Shown piece after piece: positions 36,205-48,900 of a DNA stretch of 64,000 nt. The first letter of the stretch is position 1; every line of letters starts with the position of its first letter. Location of the stretch: NCBI RefSeq assembly GCF_004027225.2, contig NC_044288.2, forward strand, positions 4,246,719-4,310,718, given 5' to 3'. Both the position numbers and the translations under genes were made by a program. Below the pieces are notes generated by a model, which ran no database searches, was not told where the DNA came from, and worked only from the letters and a program-made list of their open reading frames with translations. The stretch comes from Strigops habroptila. Lineage: Eukaryota; Chordata; Aves; Psittaciformes; Psittacidae.

Positions 36205-37155
36205 AAAGGGTGGCTAAGGACAATTTCCAACCTTTATTGGACGTGGGGGGAAACATAGTGACAAAGCATGAGGAAAAGGCTGAGGTACTTAATGCCGCCT
36301 TTCCCTCTGTCTTTAATAGTAAGACCAGTTGTTCTCGGGGTACCTGTCCTCCTGAGCTGGAAGACAGGGAGGGGGAGCAGAATGAAGCCCCCAGAGCCCG
36401 AAGGGAAATGGTCAGTGACCTCCTACGCCACTGAGAGACACACAGTGTGGGGCCGGATGGGATCCACCCAGGGGTGCTGAGGGAGCTGGAGGTGCTCACT
36501 GAGCCACGTTCCATCACTGATCAGCAGTTCTGGCTCACCAGGGAGGTCCCAGTTGAATGGAGATTACCAAATGCGATGCCCATCTACAAGAAGTGCTGGA
36601 AGGAGGATCCAGGCAACTCCAGGCCTCTGCACTGGGCACTGGTGAGGCTGCACCTTGAATCCTGTGTCAGTTGTGGGCCCCTCACTACAAGAGAGACATT
36701 GAGGTGCTGGAGCGGGGCCAGAGAAGGGCACTGGAGCTGGTGCAGGGCCTGGAGCACAAGTGTGATGAGGAACGGCTGAGGGACCTGGGGGGTTTAGTCT
36801 GGAGAAGAGAAGGCTCAGGGGGGACGTTATCGCTCTCTGCAACTGCCTGACAGGAGGATGGAGCCAGGAGGGGGCTGGTCTCTGCTCCCAAGGAACAAGG
36901 GATGGGACAAGAGGAAACGGCCTCAAGCTGCACCAGGGGAGGTTTAGATGGAGATTGGGAACAATTCCTTCCCCAAAGGGTGCTCAGGCATTGGAACAGG
37001 CTGCCCAGGGCAGGGCTGGAGTCACCGGCCCTGCAAGTGTTCACACCCCGTGTAGCTGAGGCCTCAGTGCCATGGGTTAGTGGTGGCCTTGGCAGTGCTG
37101 GGCAACGGTTGGACCTGATGAGCTTAAAGGTCTTTTCCAACCTAAATGATTTTAT
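36205..37155 (+). repeat. CR1 LINE with ORF2 remnant and internal deletion
   Basis: The left part (36,205 to about 36,610) is a decayed CR1 ORF2 stretch ahead of the reverse transcriptase, readable in broken frames as VTKHEEKAEVLNAAFPSVF, TCPPELEDREGEQ and MGPDGIHPGVLRELEVLTEP. At about 36,615-36,635 it jumps straight to the ORF2 C-terminal/3' end (GGTGAGGCTGCACCTTGAAT). The middle, including the catalytic reverse transcriptase core, is missing. The copy is inactive and lies in EYA3 intron 1. Confidence 0.88.
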
Positions 37156-37530
37156 TTTAACTTTCTGTATAACAGATACAATTTTGTTAACTAAAGCTTC
37201 GTTCTTAGGGAAATAGTGGCTATTTGAAAGTAATGTAACCCCCTATTCAAACAGGTTTTTTCCTACTCAGTATAATTACTGCTCTTTGCCCAAACTATTC
37301 TGTGATTCTTTGATTCATTCATTTGCTTCCAGGTGCTCCAGGATGCCCTACTCATTTGGGAAGAGAGTTTTGTCACAAGTGTAATTAACATGTTCTGGGA
37401 ATCTTCTTGTCTTTCTAATTGTTTAAGTCCTTTTCAAAAACAAAATTAAAGAACTGCTCAGAGCTTTTAAACAAAGCATAGAATGGGCAGTTACTGCTGT
37501 ATGGATCAAAGTGTGATGTGAGATCTTTTT

Positions 37531-37866
37531 CATAGGATCCGACTGGTTTGTGTTGGAAGGGACCTTAAAGCTCATCCAGTTCCAACCCCTGCCACGGGCA
37601 GGGACACCTTCCACTAGAGCAGGTTGCTCCAAGCCCCTGTGTCCAACCTGGCCTTGAACACTGCCAGGGATGGGGCAGCCACAGCTTCTCTGGGCACCCT
37701 GTGCCAGCGCCTCAGCACCCTCACAGGGAAGAGCTTCTGCCTAAGAGCTCATCTCAATCCCCTCTGGCAGGTTAAAGCCATTCCCCTTGGCCTGTCCCTA
37801 CAGGCCCTTGTCCAAAGCCCCTTTCTTGTTGGCCCCTTTAGGCACTGGAAGACTGTTATAGGGTCT
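37531..37866 (-). repeat. CR1 LINE 3' fragment
   Basis: CATAGGATCCGACTGGTTTG through the full antisense 3' block to GGCACTGGAAGAC. Young subfamily. Confidence 0.93.
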
Positions 37867-38930
37867 TTCTATACTGAACAGTTTAGTTTGGGATTTTTCT
37901 AAGAAATTACACAATGAAACAGCATCAAATAACAAATATGAAGGACAAGGGACAGGACAGGACCCGTCGGTACCTATTTCATACATTTTTGCTGTTGGCC
38001 ATTGTACTCTAACACTGCTCTTCATGATCTTTGGTTGCCAGGATTTCTCTTCAGCCTTGATTTTTCTCTGTTATTCCTACAACAACTAAAAAGGAAACAA
38101 GCTTTTATCTTTAAAATATAACCAATTAAAACTGATGGGGGGGAAACCTGGAATACTACCGGTAGTACTTTGTATTGTAGACTGTTTTGTGTGTGGTGTG
38201 AGTAGGGTCATATCAAAAGAGCTATTGAAGAGAGTTCTTGTGACTTCAGTCGATTTACAGTTAAGGCAGTACAGGTAAGTCTTTGGTTAGGGGAGGCAGG
38301 TGTTAGGGGAGGAGAACACTCAACCCTCAGTGAAATTTTACCCTGGCATATGTGGCATGCCAGACCCTGACCTGTCATTGAATAAGGGAGAAGAAATCCG
38401 TTGTGTTTTTCTGGTTAATAGGGAGTTATCCCAGCTGCAAAGCATCCCCGCGCTCAGCACGTGGGGCTGGCTGCAGGCTGCCTGCGTGTGCAGGGAGCTT
38501 AAGTAGGTCTGGAAGGGCCAGGATGGGAAAGAGCAAGTGCTTTCGAGGCACCAGGGAGTTCTTCACTCACTTTGCATGGGGACAGTTTCATGATGTGAAG
38601 GTGAATGCTCCAGACAGGTTGGGAAAACAGAAAGAGAGGAAGGAGGTAAAGAGCCTCTGCATTCACAGTGAGGTTTACAGCCAAGCTTCCATGGCCGTGG
38701 AGGCAGGAATAGGTTGGACCTCAGCATAAAAAGTCACTGTATGTAATTTCTTACAAACCATAAAGTGTTTTTCAGGGTGTCCCCCTCACTGCTTCTCTGT
38801 TAAGACTTCAGAAGTCCAGTCAGTAACTGGTAAGAAGGTTGTGGGAAGCAGTCTACGATCAACCCCCTGGCCTCTGCATTATGGATAGATCCTCTGCTGA
38901 TCTTCTCCCCATATAGAATGATTGATTTCC

Positions 38931-38999
38931 AAAAGGGGGGTTGGAACTGGGTGATCTTTAAGGTCCCTTCCAACCCAAACTGTTCTATGATTCTGTGAT
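38931..38999 (+). repeat. Short CR1 tail
   Basis: GGGGGGTTGGAACTGGGTGA, then CCTTCCAACCC and TTCTATGATTCTGTGATT. Confidence 0.85.
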
Positions 39000-39895
39000 T
39001 TCTTCTGATTTCTGTAACCCGCTGAAGTTGTCCTCTGTGTGCCACATGTGTGCATGTGGAAGAGCCAGCCCTGCTGGGCTGGGAGAGGAGGCTCCTGCTG
39101 GCCTTTGGTGCAGTGGAGATGGAGCTTGGCTGAAGAGGTTAGGGTTGGTTTTAATCAACTGGCTCAAGAATGAGAGGGTGAAAGGGAAGCAGCGGGATCC
39201 CACTCTTGGTGAGCACTGGTTGGGTGAGGGGGAAGCAGCGGAGGACATGGACCTTTCCCTTTTCCTGGTTTTAAAACATGGGAGATAGCAGCTCTTTGGT
39301 GTTAGGATGTAAGATCTCTCTGCTCAACACTACTGGGTTCCTTAGCTTCCAACACAAAAACGGTTTTATAAATATTCATTATTATTGTTCAATATTACTC
39401 TTTCTGAAAGGTGCACTTGAAAGCACCACCTTGCTCGGTGACTTTGGCAAGGAGCACTCCTGCATCTGAATACATTTAGGTGTAGAGGCTTGTCCTGGTT
39501 TTTTTTTGTTCGTTATATAAATGTTCTAAATTAAAACAGGTTAGATTGAATCACACTGTTTACTGACCTACTAGACCAGACTTGATCATTTAAAGTGTCT
39601 TTCAAATCACGGGGCACATGTCTGATTGATACTTTAGCTTCTGGAGTCAGTGTGGTACAAGTAAATGATGTAGAAATGTGCCACGTGCGTAAAAAATCTG
39701 GCTCTTGGAAGCTTAAAGCTAAATCCCTTGTTTATGAAATCTTTCCATATATGAATTTTGTCTTTTATTTGGGAGATGGCAACATGAGTTTGGAAAGCTG
39801 GTGGGTGGAATATGTAACAATTAGTGTTCTCTGATAGCCTAAATGATAAGCCCCCCAAAAAAGTACATAAAGCTATGAACACCTTTTTTTGACAG

Positions 39896-39956
39896 GCTTT
39901 GAAGACTGCCAAGAACACACCATTCAACTCATTTAAGCATTAAAATAGTCATACCC
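39896..39956 (+). other. EYA3 exon 2, untranslated part
   Basis: The acceptor CACCTTTTTTTGACAG ends at 39,895. The exon runs to 39,989 and carries the main start codon at 39,957. Confidence 0.85.
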
Positions 39957-42900
39957 ATGGAAGAGCCTCAAGACTTACCCGAACAACCAGTAAGTACATT
40001 TGAAAAGGCTAAAAATGAACATTGGTGATCTCCCAAATTCAGTATGGAGTTGTTATTCTGATTTATCCTATAAGTCAGAATATATTAAGGCTTATTCTGA
40101 GTATATTTATCTAGAGGTGAAAAATCATTTTGCTCTTAGTAAAATGTGTTGTACACTTAATTTACTGCAATTGTACAGGCAATAGTAAGAAAAGGAATAG
40201 TTATGTATGATTAAACTCTGTAATGTTACTATGTCCAGTAATTACTTGTTATGCTCAGAAACCCAGACTGTTTCAAGCCTGTTGTAGAGAAATGAAAATT
40301 CACTATTTCAATGACAGAAGCAGCATGTTGCAGTGTGAATAGTCTGTAATTGACTCAAAGTCTTGGGCTTGAGATCTTGAAAAGATCCCACGATCCATCA
40401 TCTCCACAGGGGGAAAGCATTTTATTCAGTTCTTTATTTAACAGTGTGTTTGAATAGGGAAGTGTGTCTTAGCCTAAAAACTGCTGTCCCGACATCTTAC
40501 CTCTTTGTGATCCTGCCTGTGTATCAGTAGCTGATAACGTCATCTCACAGAAGCTTTGTAGAGCCGTTATTAATGCAGTATGATAGGAAGTTGGTGTGTA
40601 TGTCTAAAACATGACAGCCTAGGAATTAAACAAAAAAGTTTGTATTAATATAATAGTCCTAAATTAAACTTGATGCAAACTCAACAAGAAGTTCTCACAT
40701 AACCACAAGAGTGAAGCTGATTTTCGTTTTGGAGACCTGTTCAAACGCACACAAACCAGAGTAAAACACTGAGGGCAAGTGGGCAACATCCTCACTGAAA
40801 AGATTCTGATGCTTTTTTAATGTGAGAATTTGATATTCTTCAGTTAACCAGTTAGATAATACATTGTAATGGCACTGAATGAAATGGAAATTTCCAGTTA
40901 TTCAAAGTATTGTGTGACACAACACACAGGTTATGGGCCTGAGTCAGTATGCACAAAATGTGAAGCAAATCAGCAAAAGCAGATCAGTTGAACTCCAGAT
41001 ACTTGTAGGATTTAAAAATGCATGAAATGTGTGTATTTAAAAAGGAAGTATCATGTAATTACATCCTTACATGATGAAAACTGTCTTTATACAGGGCATG
41101 AGAGACAGGGTGCAGCTAATGTTCAGTACATGAAAGTGTCCTCTGTAAGCAGATTCTGCTGTAATTTTCAGCTGAAGATCTTCTTGGTAATTCCTTTTAA
41201 CTACCTTAATGCCAGTCAGTTGTTCTGGGGCAGAATGTGAGGCTCTATTGATCACAACCAGGAAGTGAGGTGGCACATTCGTGCAGGAAGAAATCAAAAG
41301 AAGAACCTTTGGGGGTTTTTTTATAGTGAGACCATTCCTAAACCAAGTGAATTTTCCTAGTGAAAGACCAAGAGCAAACTGAAGTCAGCTTTGCAAAACC
41401 CTGCCAGGCTTGTAGCCCACTCTTGATCTTTGTACCAGTTCAGTGCAAGGCTTTTTGTGTTTAACCACTGCTGGGATCTCCTGCTGTAAGCAGTGGGGAT
41501 CTGCTGCACAGCTTCTCTCAAGGACAGCTCTCCTCACTTGTGGCTGAACCTTTGTGTCTTCACAGGTGAAAAAAGCCAAGATGCAGGAATCCAGAGAACA
41601 AAGCTTGAGGTATGTAATGTTGAGTTTGATTTAGTGTGGCACTGTTATTGCTGTTCTTATATCATTTTAGAAGCTTGCATGCTGTTTTCCTTTTCAGGGC
41701 AAATAGAAGTCAATTCTGTATTTGATGTAATTTTGAGATTAAGTTCCCAATTATAAAATAATAAACTGACCCTTTGGTATCCAGCTTGATAAAAGTGGCT
41801 ACAAAGAGTCTTAATTGAATCGTCAAGCAGCCTGTTTTTCACAGAATCTGATGGGACTGCCATGTTCTGCACACAACATGCATTGATTCTGGTGAGAATC
41901 AGGGTATTTTAATAATATCTGTGCTATGATTCTCAGCAGAACTCTGTGGGTTACTGATTTGAGAAGTCAAACCCTCTCAAATCGATAGCCTCTTCTATTT
42001 GAAGCCATTCTGTAGCACTATTTTTAGTCTCTTTAGGTGCTTTCTGATGTAAATCATATTAAAGCCTGGAGAAGAGAAGGCTCAAAGGAGAACTTAGAAA
42101 GTCTTCCAATACCTAAAGGAGCCTACAAGAAACCTGGAGAGAGGCTTTTGACAGGGTCCTGTAGGGACAGGACAAGGGGAATGGCTTTAACCTGCCAGAG
42201 GGGAGATTGAGCTGAGCTCTTAGGCAGAAGTCTGTCTAGCTGGTAGGAGGTGAGATGAACCATGTCCTAGGAGGATTTTTTCTCTCTGTTGGCTGCACAG
42301 GAGCTGAGGGCAGCCAGACAGGTCTGAATGTGCTGGAGTGAATGGTGTTGGTTCTGCTTCAGTGTATTCCCAGCTTCAGTGCACCCCTACAGCCCCCCAC
42401 TACCAAACCTTGCAATGCAAATCCAATACAGTTTAATGTCTAATTAAAGCTGCAGATCTCTTTCTTGGGATCTCTGTGTGAAATGGTGAAGAGCACAGAG
42501 CTAGTTTCTATTAAGAGCCAGTTTGCCTCGGTTAGGAAGGCCGAATCTTGGGTTATGATGCCCAAGGATGTTCATTTAAGAGTTCATAATGCTCATGATT
42601 AACCTTTGTTTGTCTTGGCAGTCATGTGAGCAACGCAGAAGTCAGCGATGAGAAACCTGAATCTTCAAGCCTTGGTTCAAACCTTCCCATGTCCAGTGAG
42701 AGTAAGTATCTTCCAGAGTGCTTCTGGTCCCACTGTCTTTTCTTCCACTGGCCTTGTTACTTTGCTTCAGGAAACACAAGCTTTGGGCAGGACTGAAATC
42801 AAAGTTTTCTCATGGCAGTTGCAAAAGATGATGGTAGCAACTAGTAAAGAGAAAAGCACTGTTCCAAAGGGAGAAATGGTATTGACTGAATCATCCACCT

Positions 42901-45900
42901 GCTGTGAACTGGCAATAAAAACATTTTGTGCTGGTTTAACAGTGTGTTTTTTGAGACTTTGAAACAGATATTCAGATATTCAAGATAGTCACTAGAAAAC
43001 CTTTGTAAATCCTTTTGTCTTGATTAAAATGTACTGTGCATGCTGATATTCCATTGGCTTTGTTTGTTGGGCTTTGAAACCACTATCGTAATGACACAAA
43101 CTATTTCTTTTTTCAGTTATGACATGCACTGATTATATCCCAAGGTCATCAAATGATTATACCTCACAAATGTATTCTGCAAAGTAAGTCACACGATCTG
43201 TACTGAATTCTGTAACTCTTCTCTCTTTCTGAAGCATTTCTGGGGTGCTATAAATCACACTTGCATATCTGCTGGCAACAGATGCTCGTGGCTGCGGACA
43301 CTGAAGCTGACACAAGTCACTCTTCGGGTTCAGTGGCTGTTGTTTTATGATCACAAGGTTAAATGAGCCCCTTCAAGTAATTAACAACACAACTTGTTGA
43401 ATAATGCCCATAATATTTGGGGAAGAAACAAATTGGACATAAATTAAGGGGAATGTAGGGTTTTCTCATCAGTCACCACCTTTGGAGATCTTCATAGTTT
43501 TTCCCGTTGCAGCACAGGAGGCCTTAATCCCCCATGCTGGCTTCTGTATGGTCTCTTTGTGTGCTCAGTAGTTTTGACACATGCCACTATATTGCATTAG
43601 CTTTAGGACTTTGTGTGGTGAAGCATGATAAGTGAAGCTCATTGCTCTTGCCTGTTGCAGTGAGGTGTTTGTTCTTCCCCTTAGCCCTGGAGGAAGCACT
43701 GGTGCTCTGGCATTGTGATGGGGAGAGTTTCCCCTGGTGTCACAGCAAGAACCAGGCAGTGTATATAAACCCAAGGGCCTGTCCTGGGAAACACAAGTGG
43801 GTTATTACACCAAAGCACATGTCAGTGTGTATTGTTTCTGCTTTCTGAAGCATTTTATTTATATATCTTCTGGCTTTTAGGCTGAGAGAAGCATTATATA
43901 AATAGTTCTTTTTAACTTTTGTGCTTTCTGTTTAATAAGGCCATATGCACATATCCTTTCTGTACCTGTATCGGAAACCATGAGCCCTTACCCTGGTCAG
44001 CCTCAGTACCAAGCACTACAGCAGTCTCAGCCCTACACCATCTACCCCCAGACCACCCAAACCTACGGACTACCTCCTTTCGGTAAGAAGTAACTTCTTA
44101 AAAACTTCTCAGGGCCTGCACTTCTTGTCTCCTCTCTCATGAAGCTCAAAAAAGCTTCAAAAGCTCATCTCAAAAACTGATGTTAAGCTTAACCAGGTGT
44201 GTTGGAGAGAAGAGTCTGTAGGAGAGCATGTGTCTAACTTGAATTGTAGATCAGGACTGATCTCTAGATGGGACTTCATAGCATAAGGTATTATTTATTG
44301 CAAAGCTCTTTTCCTGGCCATTAATTCAGATGCCTCCCCATGAACCTTGTCAGATGGTTCTTAGTTTGGGATCATCATTTTCTCTAGTTTCTATCATCTG
44401 TTTTCTATAGCTGTGTTTGTTCAGTTTCCTTGTCAGGGAAATCCCACAAGAGTCCATCCTACAGCATCTCTGCTGAAGGTATTTTTCCTTTCCTTTTTGC
44501 TGACCAGGATTAAGACTTTTTTGCTATTTCATCTGTCACCATATACAGATTTCATGCTAAAAAGTCTCCAAGTTTGCTGGGCAAATAAGTTTGCTTAAAT
44601 TGCTCTAATACTTGAGCCCTTTAATGGCTTCTCCAGCTTTTGCAAATGCTTGAAGGGTAAGAGTCCTGCTGTAAGTGAGCAGCTAAAGCTGGGCGAGGGG
44701 ATTTGAGCTGGTCACCCTGTGCTTCCTTTATAGTGCATGGGCAGACACACAAACCTCTGGGGTGCTGGTCTGTTTTAGAAGATAATGGCCATCTTTCTCC
44801 ATGGTGTATAAAGGGAGTTGAGGATGAGTAGTGCAGACAGAAAAACAACTTCTGGATGGGTTAGTTAGTGACAGGAGCTGCCTGGGCTTTCCTTGTACAC
44901 TCTATATTAAAGTGTCAGGCACTGGGGATAAAGCAAACACTCAATTGATTATGCCCCCTTATGTATGAAATTCTATAACTGATTATCAAAAATCAGTTAA
45001 GTTTTAACTTCTCTTTTTGTTTTTAATGTTGTCCTGCTTGGTTTCGTTTGTCGATATTGTCTCATGCTCTCAAAAATGTGTGGTGGCAGAGACTGTTCTG
45101 CCCCTTAGCACCGAGCACTGATGGGGACAGAGGGTAACATCCCCTTCTATGCAGGTAACCTGGGAGAGCACCCGGGTGCTGTTGTGAGCAGCATGGCTGT
45201 AGGGGACCCACAAGTATCTGTCTCAGGGCTTGTGGTCACGCTGTAGAACTGAATGAACAGAGCCTCTGGCAGATTTATCTGCAGTGCTAAAATCTTAGTG
45301 CCTGGAAGTGTAAAAGGATGCTGTCAGGAGATCCTCAGTCCCTGCTGGGGAGGTTCCACCAGCTGCCATGGGCTCGGGATGTCTAGGGGGTGAGGATATA
45401 GTTGACTTTGTGTTACATGTCCTGGGGAGCCAAGGTTCTCTCTCTGAGCTCCCTTCCTTCCTCCAAGAGACCTTTGTCCTCAAGCTGAACCAGTGTGGAG
45501 AAGCCTGATGCTATATCCATACTCCAGTCTTCAGTTACTAGTGCAGGTTGTCTGCTGGCTTTCTAAACAGTGTCTTCCTCATCTTTTTGTCTTATTGGGT
45601 GTTGTCATGATGGTCTGCTACCTACTTCCCTGGCAGTGTTCAAGGCCAGGTTGGACACAGGGGCTTGGAGCAACCTGCTCTAGTGGAAGGTGTCCCTGCC
45701 CATGGCAGGGGTTGGAACTGGAGGAGCTTTAAGGTCCCTTCCAACCCAAACGAGTCTGGGATTCTACAAACTGTGCCCACCCCCATGTTATGGTTGCTGG
45801 AACATCCTGCTGTTCCCTGGGTGCCTGCACTTTGGTTTCAGTGCCTTGTTGCACTGTTTCAGCTGTATCTGAACAGTGGCTGGTGGTTTTCTTTACTTCA

Positions 45901-48900
45901 TTTATTTGGTGTTTATTGATAGTTTGCTGTGGGCAGTGCGCTGGGGCTGCTTTGGAAGTGCTCAGGTGTGTTACTGTGTCGTGTGGTTGGGTTTTTTTAA
46001 GGCAAATATGTGTAAATATGGGGAATCAGCATTTCTGTTGACTGCATAGGAACTTTTGTCTGTTAAACATCCTCTGAAATGTGATCAGTTACTGAAAGGT
46101 CTTGGTAGGGATGTTGAGGTCTCTTACTAAATATCTGAATTTTCAGTCTGAATTGAAGTGTTAGGAAAACGTTAGAAGTCATCTTACCAGTAATGGAAAT
46201 CATACTGGAGTGGTACCTGCTTGATCATACCGAGAAGCTGGACCTGGTGTGGTGAGATGGACAAGTGGAGGGTAGAGGACTGAGCATGCACAGTGCAGAG
46301 GGGATGACACAATTTGTTCCTGCTCACAATCTCCAGGAGCAGGTGGGGACTTGGCCATCCTTTACCAGCATGGAAGGGCCTGTTCCAGAGGTTTGCATGA
46401 CTTTCTACTGTGTATTTGTTTCTATGCCAAAAAAGAAGGAGGCATCATGGGTTATCTAGCTGGAACAAACCAGGTGTATTCAAAGTGTGAAATTCAAGCA
46501 AGCTGATGAGTCTTGAGAACACTCAAATCACAATGCTGCTTTCAGAGAAGAGATGACCTATGTTTTTGCCAATTTGTCACCTCTCCTTGTGGTGTGATAC
46601 TTTTTGGATGGTATTTAGTGCGTTGTTCTGCATGGGACATACTCGTGGTCTGGAGAGATTTTATTAAAGAAGCAGTAAAATGAGAGTAGTGACATACAAG
46701 CTGCATATGTTGGTGGTAGAAACAATGTGGATGTGATGGTTTGTGTTTACTCAAGAAACTATAAGTTGGGCTGTCCTCTGGGGCCTTTCCACGTGCACAG
46801 ATGTGTCCTGCTGCTGCCATTGCACACGGAGGGGTCTCGTTCCCCCCTCGCCTTCCTCTCTGTCACCCTCAAGACTGTGCTGGCTTATTACTGTCTTGCA
46901 GGACAAGAGGGAAAGATGTGTGCCACTAGGCCAAGAGTGTGCCTTGCTGTATGGAAGTAGAACCTCAGAGATGACAGTCATGGAAAACAGGGGCTGAAAG
47001 ATGCTTTAGCACACGACCTGACTCAGCTCCTGCACTCACATCCAACCACCCCTGCAGGCACCTCTGATGTGTGTGTCTGACCTGGTGTTAACTCCTCATG
47101 TGATAACCATCCTACAGCATTAGGGTTGGTTTGTGTTTCATTGTCAGGCACTTCTGTGTGTTCTGTGACCCTCTCATTACGTTGCTGTCAGCTCCTCGCC
47201 CACCTATCTTGCACTGAAAGGAACTGTTAGTTGCTGTTCCCTCTAAAAACTCCTCACCTATTTGAAGATCGTGGCACTCCCTTTCCAGACTAAACAAATA
47301 CAGCTATTCCCACTCTCCTTAGAGGATTTGCTTCCCATATGTTTTATTCTGGAGTTTCTGCAATATATCTACAACCTTTCTTAAATCAGCCCTTCCCTTT
47401 TGTTTGCTAATATGGTTCTAGAGGTTTGAAACAGCAATGAAGACACAATTTTGAAGAATCAAACCCCTGGTGTGCTGTACAGATAGGTGAATGACCTAAT
47501 TTGACTCATAGGTGACAGTTTGTGATCAGGTATGTAAATAAATCAAAGAGCCATTGAAGAGTTTCATTCTGACAAAGCAGCAGCATGGAGTGAGCTGCAC
47601 TTGCCCAGCTCTAAAGCATCTCCCATGTCTTCTGGGTGAGAGGCAGAGCTCATAGCCTGAGGCTTATCCTGCTACACTGTGTGAAGGGCTGCAGGTGGCT
47701 TTCACAGTCTTGGTGCTGGTTTTCGGGGGGTTTGAAGCAGGAGGGTGGTCTTTCTGCTGGCCCTGAACTTTGTGTCTAGCTCCACACGTCCTTTGTCCCT
47801 CTGCTTTGCACACTCCTGCTTGTTTTTACATAGATCCTCTCAACCGATTCTTTCTTTCTAACCAGGGCCAGGGAGAAATGCCTTTGACTTTGACTCCAGG
47901 TCTGGAAACACTTAAACAAAAGCCTGAGGAGCCCTGAAGAACCAGGCCTGAGCTGAGCTGCTTCAGTGGGACACTTGGTTTCACCCTGTCAGTGCAGTAG
48001 ACTAGACCCTAACACGGCACCTGAGCGGAACCCACAGCACTGATGTGTGCCTTGAACAGAGGAATTCCAGTGGGTTGCTGGCTCTGTGCTCTGCCCAGTG
48101 GTGTTACAAAGGCTTTCCAGAACAGCAGGAAATCTAGATGAAACATTTAGATGGGTTTGTTTTTCCCTTGTTTTAAGCTCTATTTTTGCTGTTGTCAGGC
48201 TCTGAAAATTACTGACTTGTGGCTTGTTTTAACATACTCAACCCAAAGCCCAGTGAAGTAGTTGAAACGTTGACCTTGACCTTGATAGATACCAACTCCA
48301 GCCTCACTATGTAAAGCTGAGGTCCCTTGCAGGGCTGTGCCCCTCAGAGGGATCAGCAGGTCCCTTACACCGACGAGCAGTTCATCCTCCTGTGACACTA
48401 CCAGATTTTTAGTTGCAAGCTGTGGAAATTGGTCTTGTTGGTGCTTCTAATTGTCTCTTTTTCAGGCAGTTTTGTCAGCAGCTCTAACCCATGCACAGCC
48501 TGACAGTCAGAAATTCATCATTTCTCATGTGTAATTTGTTACTTGCTTTTGTGATGAGCAAAACTCTGCATCTGAGGTCGCAGCATGCTCTTTGGTGCCA
48601 GCATATCTGTTTGTAACTGGTCCAATTTATCTGATTCAGGTGCACTGTGGCCAGGTATGAAACCTGAAAGTGGTTTAATTCAGACTGCATCTACAAGTCA
48701 GCACAGTGTTCTTACCTGCACTACAGGGTTAACCACAAGCCAGCCCAGCCCAGCACATTATTCTTATTCCATTGAAGGTAACTTGGCATGGTTTTTATCT
48801 GCATCTCTCTCCACCTAATTGAGTCCAGATACCACAAATAGAGAGACTTGCACGTTTGTCCTTGCTTTGTGCATGCTTCTTTATGCTTTGCCTCTTCTCT

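Noticed and set aside
36210-36779. Open frames resembling a retroelement polymerase region
   Set aside because: Not an intact element. They are broken frames of a CR1 ORF2 remnant that lacks the catalytic core.
1734-37902. A recurring small protein beginning [17 protein letters not shown] on both strands at six or more places
   Set aside because: It is the antisense translation of the shared CR1 3' end, not a gene family.
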